Made by a program: the position numbers and the translations under genes
Part shown: piece by piece, positions 7,880-16,718 of the stretch
Layout: each line of letters begins with the position of its first letter
Position numbering within the stretch: the first letter of the stretch is position 1
Notes under the pieces: generated by a model
What the model saw: the letters and a program-made list of their open reading frames with translations, nothing else
Told to the model about the DNA's origin: nothing
Databases searched by the model: none
From: Deinococcus sonorensis KR-87
GTDB lineage: Bacteria; Deinococcota; Deinococci; Deinococcales; Deinococcaceae
Assembly (NCBI RefSeq): GCF_040256395.1
Contig: NZ_CP158299.1
Span: 464,001-528,000 of the forward strand
Reading direction: 5' to 3'
Length of the DNA: 64,000 bases

Positions 7880-8677
7880 ATGATGCGCAGGACCATCGCG
7901 GCCGCCCTGGTGGCCTGGAGCCTCACCGTTGCCGGCGCGCAGACGGCCGACCACCTGACGCTGCCCGCCGGCAGTCGGGTGACGGTGCGGCCCGCCGGGC
8001 TGGAGTACCGCGGGCCGCTGGAGGTGCCGCTCTCGGCCGGCGATCAGGCGTGCGTGGCGGCCGGCACGGTGAGCGTCACGGCCAGCGGCGTGCGCCGGAG
8101 CCTGCGGGCCGGCGAGTGCCTGCAGGTGCCGGCGCCCCGCTCGCTGCTGACCAGCCTGACCGACGTGGTGCGCTCCTGGCTGCCCAAGAGCCGCAGCGCC
8201 GGCACCACCAACGCCGAGTCGCGCGCAGCCGAGGCGTGCAGCGAAGCCGCGCCGGACCTGCTGCTGCCCCGCGACTACCCGCTGCCCACCCTGCAGCTCC
8301 CGGTGACGTACCCGCCGGACCCGCGCACCGTGCGGGTGTACGGCCCGCAGGGACAACTGCTGTACCAGGCGACGCAGACGCAGCCGGACCAGGGCTTCGA
8401 CCTGCCGCTCGCCCCGCTGCGCCAGGCGACCGAGGTCGAGGTCAGCGACGCGCTGGAGCAGGCCATCTACCGCGGGCCGGTACAGTGGGTGGAGTTCCCC
8501 GGCCCGGCCGGCCTGGACCCCGCCGCCCTGACCGAGCGCGCCCGCGCGCTGCTCGACACCGGGCTGATCGGGTACACCGTGCCGGCCTACACCCTGCTGC
8601 TGCGCGCCGGGGAAACCGAAGCCGCCCAGACGCTGTACCGCGACGTGATTCACCCGTGCTTCGTGACGCTTGAGTGA
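7880..8677 (+). CDS. secreted FecR-like protein
   Basis: The start is set by AAGGAG at 7869-7874 ahead of tandem ATG codons. The 265-aa product begins MMRRTIAAALVAWSLTVAGAQ, a clear signal peptide. Residues about 25-90 (LPAGSRVTVRPAG, a run of short beta strands, then AGECLQVP) resemble the FecR/beta-stranded domain that often accompanies CHASE2 genes. The C-terminal part (RARALLDTGL to QTLYRDVIHPCF) is helical and TPR-like. It lies 17 bases after the CHASE2 gene, so the two form an operon. I infer a periplasmic partner of the sensor. Family assignment is from overall pattern only. Confidence 0.7.
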   Translation: MMRRTIAAALVAWSLTVAGAQTADHLTLPAGSRVTVRPAGLEYRGPLEVPLSAGDQACVAAGTVSVTASGVRRSLRAGECLQVPAPRSLLTSLTDVVRSWLPKSRSAGTTNAESRAAEACSEAAPDLLLPRDYPLPTLQLPVTYPPDPRTVRVYGPQGQLLYQATQTQPDQGFDLPLAPLRQATEVEVSDALEQAIYRGPVQWVEFPGPAGLDPAALTERARALLDTGLIGYTVPAYTLLLRAGETEAAQTLYRDVIHPCFVTLE

Positions 8678-8822
8678 TGCCTGACCAAGCGGGCGACACC
8701 GGACGGAAGGGGGGGCACCAGGAGCGGCCTGCAGCACCACCCGGTCCTCCGGGTTGACCGTGGGGCCTGCCCCTTCGTCCTCTCCCCTGCTTGGATGGAC
8801 CTCCCGAACCTCCTGATTCCGG

Positions 8823-9365
8823 TCAAGTGGCGTCTGATACGCCTGCTTCTTGCGACCCCAACGTCAAGCACATAAAAACATCTGCACGGGCGAACCGCGC
8901 GAACGGCCATTTCTCAGCGCTCAAACGCTGAAACCCCAGGGAGGTGTACAGCGCGATCGCAGGAACGAGACGGCTGCTGCTGGCCAGATACAGCGTCTGG
9001 GCGCCAAGCCGCCGGGCCTGCTCCATGGCATGAACCATGAGCTGTCGTCCGGTGCCCTGGCCCCGGTGGTCCGGGGAGACGGCCATTTTCGCGACCTTGT
9101 AGACGCCAGGGCCATACGCCATCAGGGCCACACATCCCACCGGTCTGCCCTCCCGATGCGCGAGGTACACCTGCCCCCCTGGCTCAATCACCTCTCGGTG
9201 GGGGTGATTCAGGATCTGCACGTCACTCGGTTCCATCTCGAAGTGCGCTGTGATCCACTCGGCATTCAGGTCATAGAAGGCGCGTTCATCCGCGGTCCCC
9301 GTCATCGGCGCGATCTTTACGGCCCCGTGGCTGGTCCTGGCCGAAGCTTTGGTGGTGTCGGTCAT
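8823..9365 (-). CDS. GNAT family N-acetyltransferase
   Basis: The 180-aa protein has the GNAT acetyl-CoA site VSPDHRGQGTGRQLM (R/Q-x-x-G-x-G/A type), preceded by VGCVALMAYGPGVYKVAKMAV and followed by the YTSLGFQR segment typical of the fold. AGGAGG stands 7 bases before the ATG. It is divergent from a MocR-type regulator only 74 bases away, with a long dyad between the two starts, so it is probably the regulator's target. The first 20 residues are unstructured. The acetylated substrate cannot be told. Confidence 0.9.
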   Translation of the reverse strand: MTDTTKASARTSHGAVKIAPMTGTADERAFYDLNAEWITAHFEMEPSDVQILNHPHREVIEPGGQVYLAHREGRPVGCVALMAYGPGVYKVAKMAVSPDHRGQGTGRQLMVHAMEQARRLGAQTLYLASSSRLVPAIALYTSLGFQRLSAEKWPFARFARADVFMCLTLGSQEAGVSDAT

Positions 9366-9398
9366 GCTGGCTTCCTCCTGGCTGCACCTTAGGAAAAT

Positions 9399-9421
9399 CT
9401 GGACCTCCTGAGGAGGACCAG
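9399..9421. promoter_or_regulatory. 23-bp dyad in the GNAT/MocR divergent promoter
   Basis: The arms are CTGG-A-CCTCC and GGAGG-A-CCAG around a TGA centre, so every arm base pairs except two symmetric A residues. It ends 6 bases before the -10-like TAAGCT (9428-9433) of the MocR gene and lies just upstream of the GNAT gene. It is a strong operator candidate for the MocR protein. Confidence 0.6.
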
Positions 9422-9427
9422 TTTGGG

Positions 9428-9433
9428 TAAGCT
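9428..9433 (+). promoter_or_regulatory. -10 element of a leaderless MocR gene
   Basis: TAAGCT ends 6 bases before the ATG at 9440 and no ribosome-binding site precedes that ATG. Transcription would begin at or next to the start codon. Confidence 0.45.
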
Positions 9434-9439
9434 GGCCCC

Positions 9440-10885
9440 ATGACGCAGCGCAAGATTTCCCCGGCGACCTTGACGCACCTGCTCGGCCGCTGGCCTGGCC
9501 GGGGAGCGGCGTATCTCAACCTGGCGCGGGGAATCCAACAGCTGATCCTGGACGGCCGACTGCCACTCGCGGCGCAGCTTCCCAGCGAACGGGCGCTCGC
9601 CGATGCCCTCGGGCTCAGCCGGAACACCATCAAAGCGAGCTATGACGTGCTCCGGGACGACGGGTTCGTGCAGGTCCGGCCCGGCACACGCGGCGTCATC
9701 ACGCTTCCCCCGACGGCCAGCACGCCGGGGGTCCCGTTGCCCCCACTCACCCACCCGCACCTGATCGATTTCGCGGTCGCGGCCCTGCCTGCCCCAGAAG
9801 GTCTGATCCACCAGGCGTTCGCGCACGCCCTGACCGCTCTGCCCGCCTATCTCCCCACCCACGGGTACACGCCCCTCGGGCTGCCCGCTCTGCGAGAGGC
9901 CGTCGCGGCGCGGTACGCCGCGCGCGGCCTGCCCACCTCTCCAGACCAGATCGTGGTCACCTTCGGGGCCCAGCACGCGTTCAGCCTGATCGTCCGCACC
10001 CTCACCCGGCCGGGGGACCGCGTCCTGGTCGACCAGCCCACGTACCCGCACGCGCTGAGCACCCTGAGGGAATCGGCCTGCCGGGTCATCCCCGTCGCCC
10101 TGACGCCCGAGGGCTGGGACCTGCCAGGCTTCGAAGCGGCCGCGCGCCAGACTTCACCGCACCTCGCGTACCTGATCCCCGACTTCCACAACCCCACCGG
10201 GCACCTGATGCCAGACGGCGTCCGGAAGCAGGTCATGCGCGTCCTGCGTGACACCCGCAGCGTGATCGTGATCGACGAAACCCTCGCCGAACTGGCCCTG
10301 GACGTCCCGCCCCCGGTGCCGTTCGCCAGCCATGATCGGCAGGCCGCAGTGGTGAGCATCGGCTCGATGAGCAAATCTTTCTGGGGTGGCCTGCGCCTCG
10401 GCTGGATCCGCGCCCCCCGTGATGTGGCCGAACGCCTGGCCGCCGCGCGCTCCGCGATGGACCTGGGAACCCCGGTGGTGGAACAGCTGGCCAGTGCCTG
10501 GCTGCTACAGGACCCGGAGCAGGCTCTTCAACCCCGACGGGACCAGCTCCGGCAGCAACGGGATGTGCTGGCCACGCAGTTGCGCGATCACTTTCCGGAG
10601 TGGACGTTCCGCGTCCCGGAAGGCGGCCTCTCGTTGTGGGTGACGCTGCCTCAGGCGGTCGGACCATCCGTGCTGGCCCAGGCGCCCCGCTTCGGCCTCC
10701 GCCTGACGGCTGGAGAACGGTTCGGCCAGGCGGGCGTGTTCGCGCGCCAGCTGCGTCTTCCTTTCGCACGCCCGGCCGATGAACTGCAGGAGGGCGTCTC
10801 TCGGCTTGCCCGGTTGTTCCGGGGTGGGAGCGCGCAGGAGACCAGAGCTCACACGTCACAGTCCGCGGCACACGAGGACGTGTGA
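9440..10885 (+). CDS. MocR/PdxR-type GntR regulator with aminotransferase fold
   Basis: The 481-aa protein has an N-terminal GntR winged helix (LPSERALADALGLSRNTIKASYDVL, about residues 48-75) and a fold-type I aminotransferase domain. The aminotransferase part contains TFGAQHAF, YLIPDFHNPTGHLMP and SMSKSFWGGLRLGW, where Lys312 is the expected PLP-binding residue. MocR proteins sense PLP or amino-compound ligands and usually control divergent genes. Here the divergent gene is a GNAT acetyltransferase rather than a vitamin B6 synthesis gene, so the target differs from classical PdxR. The transcript looks leaderless. Confidence 0.93.
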   Translation: MTQRKISPATLTHLLGRWPGRGAAYLNLARGIQQLILDGRLPLAAQLPSERALADALGLSRNTIKASYDVLRDDGFVQVRPGTRGVITLPPTASTPGVPLPPLTHPHLIDFAVAALPAPEGLIHQAFAHALTALPAYLPTHGYTPLGLPALREAVAARYAARGLPTSPDQIVVTFGAQHAFSLIVRTLTRPGDRVLVDQPTYPHALSTLRESACRVIPVALTPEGWDLPGFEAAARQTSPHLAYLIPDFHNPTGHLMPDGVRKQVMRVLRDTRSVIVIDETLAELALDVPPPVPFASHDRQAAVVSIGSMSKSFWGGLRLGWIRAPRDVAERLAAARSAMDLGTPVVEQLASAWLLQDPEQALQPRRDQLRQQRDVLATQLRDHFPEWTFRVPEGGLSLWVTLPQAVGPSVLAQAPRFGLRLTAGERFGQAGVFARQLRLPFARPADELQEGVSRLARLFRGGSAQETRAHTSQSAAHEDV

Positions 10886-11218
10886 ACGTCCTCGCAGAGA
10901 TGGGTCGGCCGCGGCATTCGCCTGAATCCGGCACGTTCGCCCGACCCTGGTCCATGGGAGCGACGCTCCCTTCTGTTCCAGAGGCGAGTCCACCTGCACC
11001 CCAGCCGGTGCAGGAGAGGCTTGATCAACCCGGTCCGCCCTGAAGCGTGGAGAAGGTCAGGTCCCTGAGCACCGCCACCCTCATCTCAACCAGGCCCGTG
11101 CCCCATTCGCTGATTGATCTCGGCGGCCAGGATCGTCAATCGATCTCCTCTGTGGTCTGGTCCTCCCCCTGACCTCGACGTCCAGCGGCAGCTCATCCAT
11201 CGGCCTCCACGGGACATT
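10886..11218. other. intergenic region without a recognised gene
   Basis: About 330 bases between the MocR gene and the BTAD regulator. Only short frames in other phases occur. I see no terminator hairpin with a T-tract and no known RNA. The promoter of the BTAD gene lies at its right edge. Confidence 0.5.
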
Positions 11219-11224
11219 TATACT
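11219..11224 (+). promoter_or_regulatory. -10 element of the leaderless BTAD regulator gene
   Basis: TATACT ends 6 bases before the ATG at 11231. It both marks the promoter and decides the start: frames opening upstream of it would have to be transcribed from elsewhere. No good -35 is visible at the usual distance. Confidence 0.5.
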
Positions 11225-11230
11225 CTGCTC

Positions 11231-14200
11231 ATGTGTGCGTGGCGGCTGGAGCTGCTGGGTGCCCCCACCCTGTGGGCTGGGGACGGCTCCAGCAGCCGGC
11301 TGGAGCGAAAACCCGCCGCGCTGCTCGCGTACTTGGCGCTGGAGACGACCGCCTCGCGTGAGCGGGTGGCCAGCCTGCTGTGGCCGGACTCTCCGGAGCG
11401 CACCGCGCGCAACAATCTGGTGCAGGCGCTCCGCAAACTTCAGCAGCGCACCGGCCACCCCCTGGTCAGCGGCGGGGCCATTCTCTCGTTCGATCCTGAC
11501 GTGAACGTGGACGCCGTCCAGGCGAGGGCGGCGCAACGCGAGGAGCGGTTCGAGCAGCTCCTCGCCTTCCCGGCGGTGCTGCTGGACGGGTACAGCTACG
11601 AGGACTGCCCGGACTTCGCCGAGTGGCTGACCTACGAACGCGAGCGGAGCCGCGAGGCGCGGCTGACCGCGCTGCGGCTGCTGGCGCAGGACACCGAGCT
11701 GCTGGGCGACTGGTCCGGCGCGCTGCGCTGGGCGCAGCAGCTGCGCGAAGAGGACCCGCTGTCCGAAGAGGCGCACGTGACGCTGATGCGCCTGTGTCAC
11801 CTGCAGGGCGACCGGCACCGCGCCCTGGAGTGGTACGGGAAGTGCGAACGCCTGCTGCGCGAAGAGCTCGGCGTGGCGCCGCTCGCCAGCACCCGCGCGC
11901 TGATGCAGCGCATCCGAGACACCGTCCCCCCTGCGGAGGCGGTGGTGCTCCCCAGGCATCCCCCCCTCGACGTCACCCGCCCGCCACAGCTGCTCGGCCG
12001 CGCGGCCGAATGGACCCAGCTGTGCGCGGCGTGGGCGGCGGGAAAGCTCGCCTTCGTCAGCGGCCCGCCCGGCAGCGGCAAGTCGCGGCTGGCGATGGAC
12101 CTCGCCGCGGCGCACGGGCCGGTCCTGCTGCTGTCCTCGCGGCCCGGCGATCCCGTCACGCCCTACGCGACCCTCACGCGCGCCGCCCGCACCTGCCTGG
12201 AGCACGTCCCGGCCGACACGCTGCCCGGCTGGGTGCGGGTGGAGGTGTCGCGCCTGCTGCCGGACGTGGCGCCGGAGGGCCCGCCGCCCGCCCCGATGAC
12301 CAGCGATGCGGACCAGACCCGCTTCCTGCAGGCCCACCTGACCGTGCTGCGCGCCGCGCTGGAGGGCGGCCGGGCGCTGGTCCTCGACGACCTGCAGTTC
12401 AGCGACGCGGCGTCGCTGAGCGCCCTGCGACACGCGCTCAGCGAGCTGTCGACCGCCGCGAACGGCGCGCGTGCCGTGGCGGTGTTCCGCACGGGCGAGC
12501 TCGATGCCGCGGCCCTGGTGGACCCGCTGGTCCGCGAGGCCTGCGCGGTGCACGTCCCGCTGCCGCCCCTCACGGACGACGCGATGCGCGACCTGATCGC
12601 CAGCCTGAACGTCCCGGACCTCGCGGCCCTCACCGAACCGCTCGTCCGGCACGCCGCCGGGAACCCGCTGTTCGCCCTGGAGACGGTGCGGCTGATGGTG
12701 CAGCGCGGCGGGCCGGCCCCGGCCGGGACCCTGCCGATCCCGCCGCGCATGGAGGAACTGATCCGCCAGCGCCTGGCGGGGCTGTCGGGACAAGCGCTGC
12801 GGGTGGCTCAGGCGGCGGGCGTGCTGCAGACCGCATTGCAGGTCGACGTCGTGGCCGACATGCTGGGCGCCCCCTTCCTCGATGTGATGGATCACTGGCA
12901 GGAACTGGAGGCCGCGCAGATCATCGCCGCCGACCGCTTCGCGCACGACGTGCTGGCCGAGACGGTCCGGGCCGCCACGCCCGCCGCGTACCAGGGGGCC
13001 CTGAACCGCGCGGCGGCCCGTGCCCTGGAGCAGCACGGCGCCGACCCAGCGCGCATCGCGCGGCACTGGCTGGACGGCCAGCAGCCGCGCCGCGCCGCGC
13101 CGTTCCTGATGCAGGCCGCCCAGCGCGCTCACGAACGCTACCTGTTCCGGGCCGCCGCCGACCTGTTCGCGTCCGCCGCCGCCGCCTTCGGATCGGACGG
13201 CGCGGACGCGGAGCACTTCACGGCCGCCGTCCGCGAGGCCGAGTGCCTGGTGGCGCTGGGGGACCGCGACGCCCTGGTGCCCCGCACCGATCACCTGAGT
13301 GCCGTCGCGAGGACGCACGAGCAGCGCGCGCTCGCCGCGAAGGCCCAGACGCACCGCGCCCTGGCGTTCGGCGACCTCACCCTGCTGGAACGCGAAGCAC
13401 AGGCGGGCCTCGACCACGCCACCGCCAGCCGGCAGCCGCTGCTGGAAGCGGAGCTGCTCGAGTCGGTCGCGATCGCTGCGTTCCTGCAGGGCCGCCAGCC
13501 GGACGCGCAGGAGAGCTTTGAGCGCATGCGGGTGATCGGGGAGGCGCACGCCCACCCGAAGTGGACGTACGTCGCCCACGCCGGGCTCGGGATGGTGGCC
13601 GAGCAGCAGGGCCGCGCGGCCGACACCCTGCGCCACTACCGGCTGGCGGAGCAGGCCTGTCTGGCGGGGCTCACCGGGCCCACGGCAACGGACCCCGGAG
13701 ACGCCGCCGGGGCGGCCAACAAGCTCGGGGACGCCCTGATCATCGCGGGCCAGGTCGAGGCCGCCGAGGGGGCCTACCTCCGCGCGAGGGCGCACCTGCG
13801 GGACATCCGTGGCTTCGACCCGCCCCAGGTGATCGCCGCGTACGGGCTCGCCACCTGCCTGCATGCCCGCGGCGCCTATGCCGCCGCGCTCGACACGCTC
13901 GACCACGCCTTCACGGCCTACGGGCAGAGTGCGGCGAGCATCGCCCGCCTGCTGCTGCTGGAGCGCGCGCGGGTGCTGCTGTCGCTCGGGGACCCGGAGG
14001 GCGCCCTCGCCCTGGCGGACGCGGCCATCCAGCACGGCGACCTGCCGCCGAACCGGCGCTGGGACGCCCACCTAGTGCGGTCGCAGGCCCTTGGCGCCCA
14101 GGGCCGGCCGGACGAGGCTCTGCAGGCCCTGGACGACGCCACCGCCGCCATCCTCGGCATAAGGACGCCCATGATGGATGTCAAGCTGACGCAGCAGCGC

Positions 14201-14602
14201 GCCACGCTAGTGCCGGGGCCGGATCGCCTCCCGCTGCTGCGCCGGGCCCTGGACGTCGCCCGCCAGTACGACCTGCACGGCTGTGCACCGGCCCTGCTCA
14301 CCCGGCTGGCACAGACGCGGCTGGAAGCGGGCCTCCCGGTGGACGTGCCGCCCGCACCGGACGCCCCAGCGCAGCGCGTGTCGCGCGGCGAGCTGCGGCT
14401 CACCCGCGCGCTGGTGGCGCAGCAGCGCGGTGATCCCGAGGCTGCGCGCTGGCTGCAGGCGGCCCTCGGCTGGGTACAGGACACCCTGGCGGCCCACGTC
14501 CCAGCCGACTACCAGGCGTCCTTCCTGCACCATGCGCCGGGCGTGCCGCAGATCCTGCAGCTCGCGGGGGCCGAGCTGGAGGCGGCGGTGCAGCGGGCCT
14601 GA
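11231..14602 (+). CDS. BTAD/AAA ATPase/TPR transcriptional regulator (AfsR/SARP-like, MalT-like layout)
   Basis: I choose the ATG giving MCAWRLELLGAPTLW because the BTAD fold starts there. Residues 1-230 are a winged-helix plus bacterial transcriptional activation domain (ERVASLLWPDSPERTARNNL, LRALRLLAQ, EERAHVTLMR-like helices). Residues about 255-500 are a STAND/AAA-type ATPase with Walker A SGPPGSGKSRLA and Walker B-like ALVLDDLQFSD. The remainder to residue 1123 is TPR-like helical repeats. Such proteins activate nearby genes after ligand binding to the repeats. It converges on a secreted-protein operon (17954 to 14661), a possible target. A C-terminal LuxR helix-turn-helix is absent. Confidence 0.9.
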   Translation: MCAWRLELLGAPTLWAGDGSSSRLERKPAALLAYLALETTASRERVASLLWPDSPERTARNNLVQALRKLQQRTGHPLVSGGAILSFDPDVNVDAVQARAAQREERFEQLLAFPAVLLDGYSYEDCPDFAEWLTYERERSREARLTALRLLAQDTELLGDWSGALRWAQQLREEDPLSEEAHVTLMRLCHLQGDRHRALEWYGKCERLLREELGVAPLASTRALMQRIRDTVPPAEAVVLPRHPPLDVTRPPQLLGRAAEWTQLCAAWAAGKLAFVSGPPGSGKSRLAMDLAAAHGPVLLLSSRPGDPVTPYATLTRAARTCLEHVPADTLPGWVRVEVSRLLPDVAPEGPPPAPMTSDADQTRFLQAHLTVLRAALEGGRALVLDDLQFSDAASLSALRHALSELSTAANGARAVAVFRTGELDAAALVDPLVREACAVHVPLPPLTDDAMRDLIASLNVPDLAALTEPLVRHAAGNPLFALETVRLMVQRGGPAPAGTLPIPPRMEELIRQRLAGLSGQALRVAQAAGVLQTALQVDVVADMLGAPFLDVMDHWQELEAAQIIAADRFAHDVLAETVRAATPAAYQGALNRAAARALEQHGADPARIARHWLDGQQPRRAAPFLMQAAQRAHERYLFRAAADLFASAAAAFGSDGADAEHFTAAVREAECLVALGDRDALVPRTDHLSAVARTHEQRALAAKAQTHRALAFGDLTLLEREAQAGLDHATASRQPLLEAELLESVAIAAFLQGRQPDAQESFERMRVIGEAHAHPKWTYVAHAGLGMVAEQQGRAADTLRHYRLAEQACLAGLTGPTATDPGDAAGAANKLGDALIIAGQVEAAEGAYLRARAHLRDIRGFDPPQVIAAYGLATCLHARGAYAAALDTLDHAFTAYGQSAASIARLLLLERARVLLSLGDPEGALALADAAIQHGDLPPNRRWDAHLVRSQALGAQGRPDEALQALDDATAAILGIRTPMMDVKLTQQRATLVPGPDRLPLLRRALDVARQYDLHGCAPALLTRLAQTRLEAGLPVDVPPAPDAPAQRVSRGELRLTRALVAQQRGDPEAARWLQAALGWVQDTLAAHVPADYQASFLHHAPGVPQILQLAGAELEAAVQRA

Positions 14603-14660
14603 GCGGAACATCGGATTGGTCGGGCACCGGATCATCACCCCGCGTGGGGCGCGCCCTGCA

Positions 14661-15797
14661 TCACGATCCTGAGGCGGAAGGCAACGGCCGCGGAGTGTGC
14701 ACGACGCTGAAGGTGGTGTCCTCCTCGGCGTGGCCGATCGCCGCAGACGGATAGGCGCCCGAACGCCGGTACTTCGCCTGAAGGAACGCCCCGTTCTCCC
14801 CCGGCTGCCACGTGCTGAGGGTGAAGCGGTGCTCCCCGGCGAGCGGCCCGGCGCTCTGCTCATCCTTGTGGAAGAAGGCGAACAGCCCGGCCCAGAAGCT
14901 CATCCAGCTGGTGCCGTGCGAGCCGTCGGCGCACTCGGCCTCCACGTGCTCGGTGGGCTCGCCCGTGTCGATGGTGAGGTCCCAGTCGAGCCGCGCGCCC
15001 TGTTTCGTCAGCGCCATCAGCTCCGGTCGCTCGAAGCGGATCAGCTGCAGGTCGGAGAGGTCGAAGGCCACCGAGCGGGCGCAGCCTTCGCCGAAGGCGG
15101 TGCGGTAGAAGCCGTAGTCGACCGGGGCCGCGCCCCACGGGGCGGGCGTCTGCTCCGGCAGCACCGGCAGGGTGAACGTCACCGCCGCGTGCACCTCCGC
15201 GGACGCGTCATCGTCCGTCAGGTTGTACTCGTCCGCGGGGTAGGTCACGCCGAGGCTGGACGTCATGCGCAGCTCAAAGGTGCCGCACGCCTCCGCTTCC
15301 GCCCGGATGCGCGCCTGGGTCTCCTTCTTGAAGTAGCCGTTGAACTGCGGGTCCTTCAGCGCCCAATAAGCGTATTTGTACAAGTCGTCCAGGACGGTGA
15401 GCTCGTGGTCCTCCACGCACCGCCGGGCGAGGGTCTGCGCGGCGTTGGTCAGGCCGGCGGCGGCCAGCGCCCACGCGGCGGCCCGCTCGTCCCGGAACAG
15501 CGACGTGTATCCCTGGCGCCTGACGTCCCCGTCCCACTTCTCCAGCGCCCGGAGCGCCGCGTCGAAGCGGCCCTGGTCGGTCTTCGCCGCCGCGAGCTGC
15601 CGCCGGACACCCGCGTACGCCTCGGCCAGCGCGATGCCGCCGGGCGAGAGAGGCAGCGGCACCGGGTCCTGCACGAACGCCAGGGGAGCGGTGCCCCACG
15701 GCTGGGCCCGCGTGCCGGCCAGCGGCCCCTGAACCGGAAGGGCGGACGCCAGGCCACTGCCGCCCAGCAGCACCGCCAGCCACCAGGACCGCCTCAC
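14661..15797 (-). CDS. secreted hypothetical protein (378 aa)
   Basis: The start is a GTG whose bases overlap the TGA of the upstream gene (GTGA), preceded by GAGGAGG, so translation is coupled. The product begins VRRSWWLAVLLGGSGLASALP, a signal peptide. The body has a helical first half with paired cysteines (RRCVED, AEACGTFEL) and a beta-rich second half (AEVHAAVTFTLPVL, LDWDLTIDTG, HRFTLSTWQPGENG). I recognise no family. It is the last gene of a three-gene operon of secreted proteins. Confidence 0.75.
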   Translation of the reverse strand: MRRSWWLAVLLGGSGLASALPVQGPLAGTRAQPWGTAPLAFVQDPVPLPLSPGGIALAEAYAGVRRQLAAAKTDQGRFDAALRALEKWDGDVRRQGYTSLFRDERAAAWALAAAGLTNAAQTLARRCVEDHELTVLDDLYKYAYWALKDPQFNGYFKKETQARIRAEAEACGTFELRMTSSLGVTYPADEYNLTDDDASAEVHAAVTFTLPVLPEQTPAPWGAAPVDYGFYRTAFGEGCARSVAFDLSDLQLIRFERPELMALTKQGARLDWDLTIDTGEPTEHVEAECADGSHGTSWMSFWAGLFAFFHKDEQSAGPLAGEHRFTLSTWQPGENGAFLQAKYRRSGAYPSAAIGHAEEDTTFSVVHTPRPLPSASGS

Positions 15798-16648
15798 GAT
15801 TCCCCCTCCTCGCCCGGCAGGCGCATCTGAAGGCGCATGACCCGGAGAACGAGCTGGGCGTCGTTCTGCCGATACCCCCGGGCCACCATCCGGCCGGTCA
15901 TCGTCAGGCTGCCGGTGAAGCCACGGCGCCGGAGCTCCGCCGCCGTGGCCGCCGGAAACGAGAAGCTGCCGTCGTCCACCGCCGTGCAGGAGAAGATCAG
16001 GTCCCCGTCGTCCTGGCGGCCGGTCAGCAGCACCAGCGCGCCCGGATCGCGGGAGGGATTCGACCACCGGAAGATGGTGTCGGGCGTGACGTCGTCCGCC
16101 GCCGGCGCGGTGAGGGCAAGCGGCGCCACCGTCGGGACCGTCAGGCCCTTCATCGCCGGGAAGCCCCCGGCCGCGCCGGGAATGTCGAGCTTCAGGTCGG
16201 GCGGCGGCGCCTGGGGGAGCGGCGCGCGCAGGGTGTACGAGAACAGCTGGCCCTGCCGGGTACGCGGCAGCAGGGCGTACGGCTGGGCGCCGCGCAGGGT
16301 GAGCGGATCGCCGGCGTCCAGCGTGCGGGCGGGAACGCTGGCGGACGTCCAGGCGTCCGGGCGCGGCTGGTCCGGGCTGGCCGCGGGGTCCTCTGCCTGC
16401 ACCGTGCAGGCATCGTGAGCCTCCACGCCGGCGGCCTCGCCCTGGCCGGGCACGAAGCGGGCCTCCACCGTCACGGTGGTGGACAGGCCCTGACCCAGCA
16501 GCGGCACCTGCACGGTGGTCAGGGACACCTGCCCGGCACGGGTGACGGGCGGCAGCGGGGTGGAGGACGAGGCGGCGGCACTCAGCACGGCGCAGGCCAG
16601 GGTGGCGACCATGCTCGGCGGCACAGGATGTGGGGTGGGTCGCGTCAT
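15794..16648 (-). CDS. secreted hypothetical protein (284 aa)
   Basis: The N-terminus MTRPTPHPVPPSMVATLACAVLSAAASS carries a signal peptide. The mature part is rich in beta strands and proline-glycine turns (VPLLGQGLSTTVTVEARFVPGQ, FSYTLRAPLP, PDTIFRWSNPSRDPGALVLLTGR) with two cysteines far apart (HDACTV and IFSCTAV). It looks like an extracellular beta-sandwich protein; no family recognised. It lies 70 bases after the copper-amine-oxidase-N-like gene and overlaps the next gene by four bases, so all three are one operon. Confidence 0.75.
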   Translation of the reverse strand: MTRPTPHPVPPSMVATLACAVLSAAASSSTPLPPVTRAGQVSLTTVQVPLLGQGLSTTVTVEARFVPGQGEAAGVEAHDACTVQAEDPAASPDQPRPDAWTSASVPARTLDAGDPLTLRGAQPYALLPRTRQGQLFSYTLRAPLPQAPPPDLKLDIPGAAGGFPAMKGLTVPTVAPLALTAPAADDVTPDTIFRWSNPSRDPGALVLLTGRQDDGDLIFSCTAVDDGSFSFPAATAAELRRRGFTGSLTMTGRMVARGYRQNDAQLVLRVMRLQMRLPGEEGES

Positions 16649-16718
16649 ACGGGTTCATCTGCCTTTCGGGGAGGAGGACCAGCACCGAGCTGGAGCCGTG
16701 GCCTTCAGCGCTGCCGCT

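Noticed and set aside
11081..14071. 996-codon reverse frame over the BTAD gene
   Set aside because: GC-rich antisense shadow; Arg/Gly/Gln-rich, no fold, opposite to an unmistakable ATPase.
14661..16685. Single 674-codon reverse frame as one protein
   Set aside because: First part is out of phase with the well-formed 284-aa secreted protein; a GTG start with GAGGAGG at 15797 begins the true gene.
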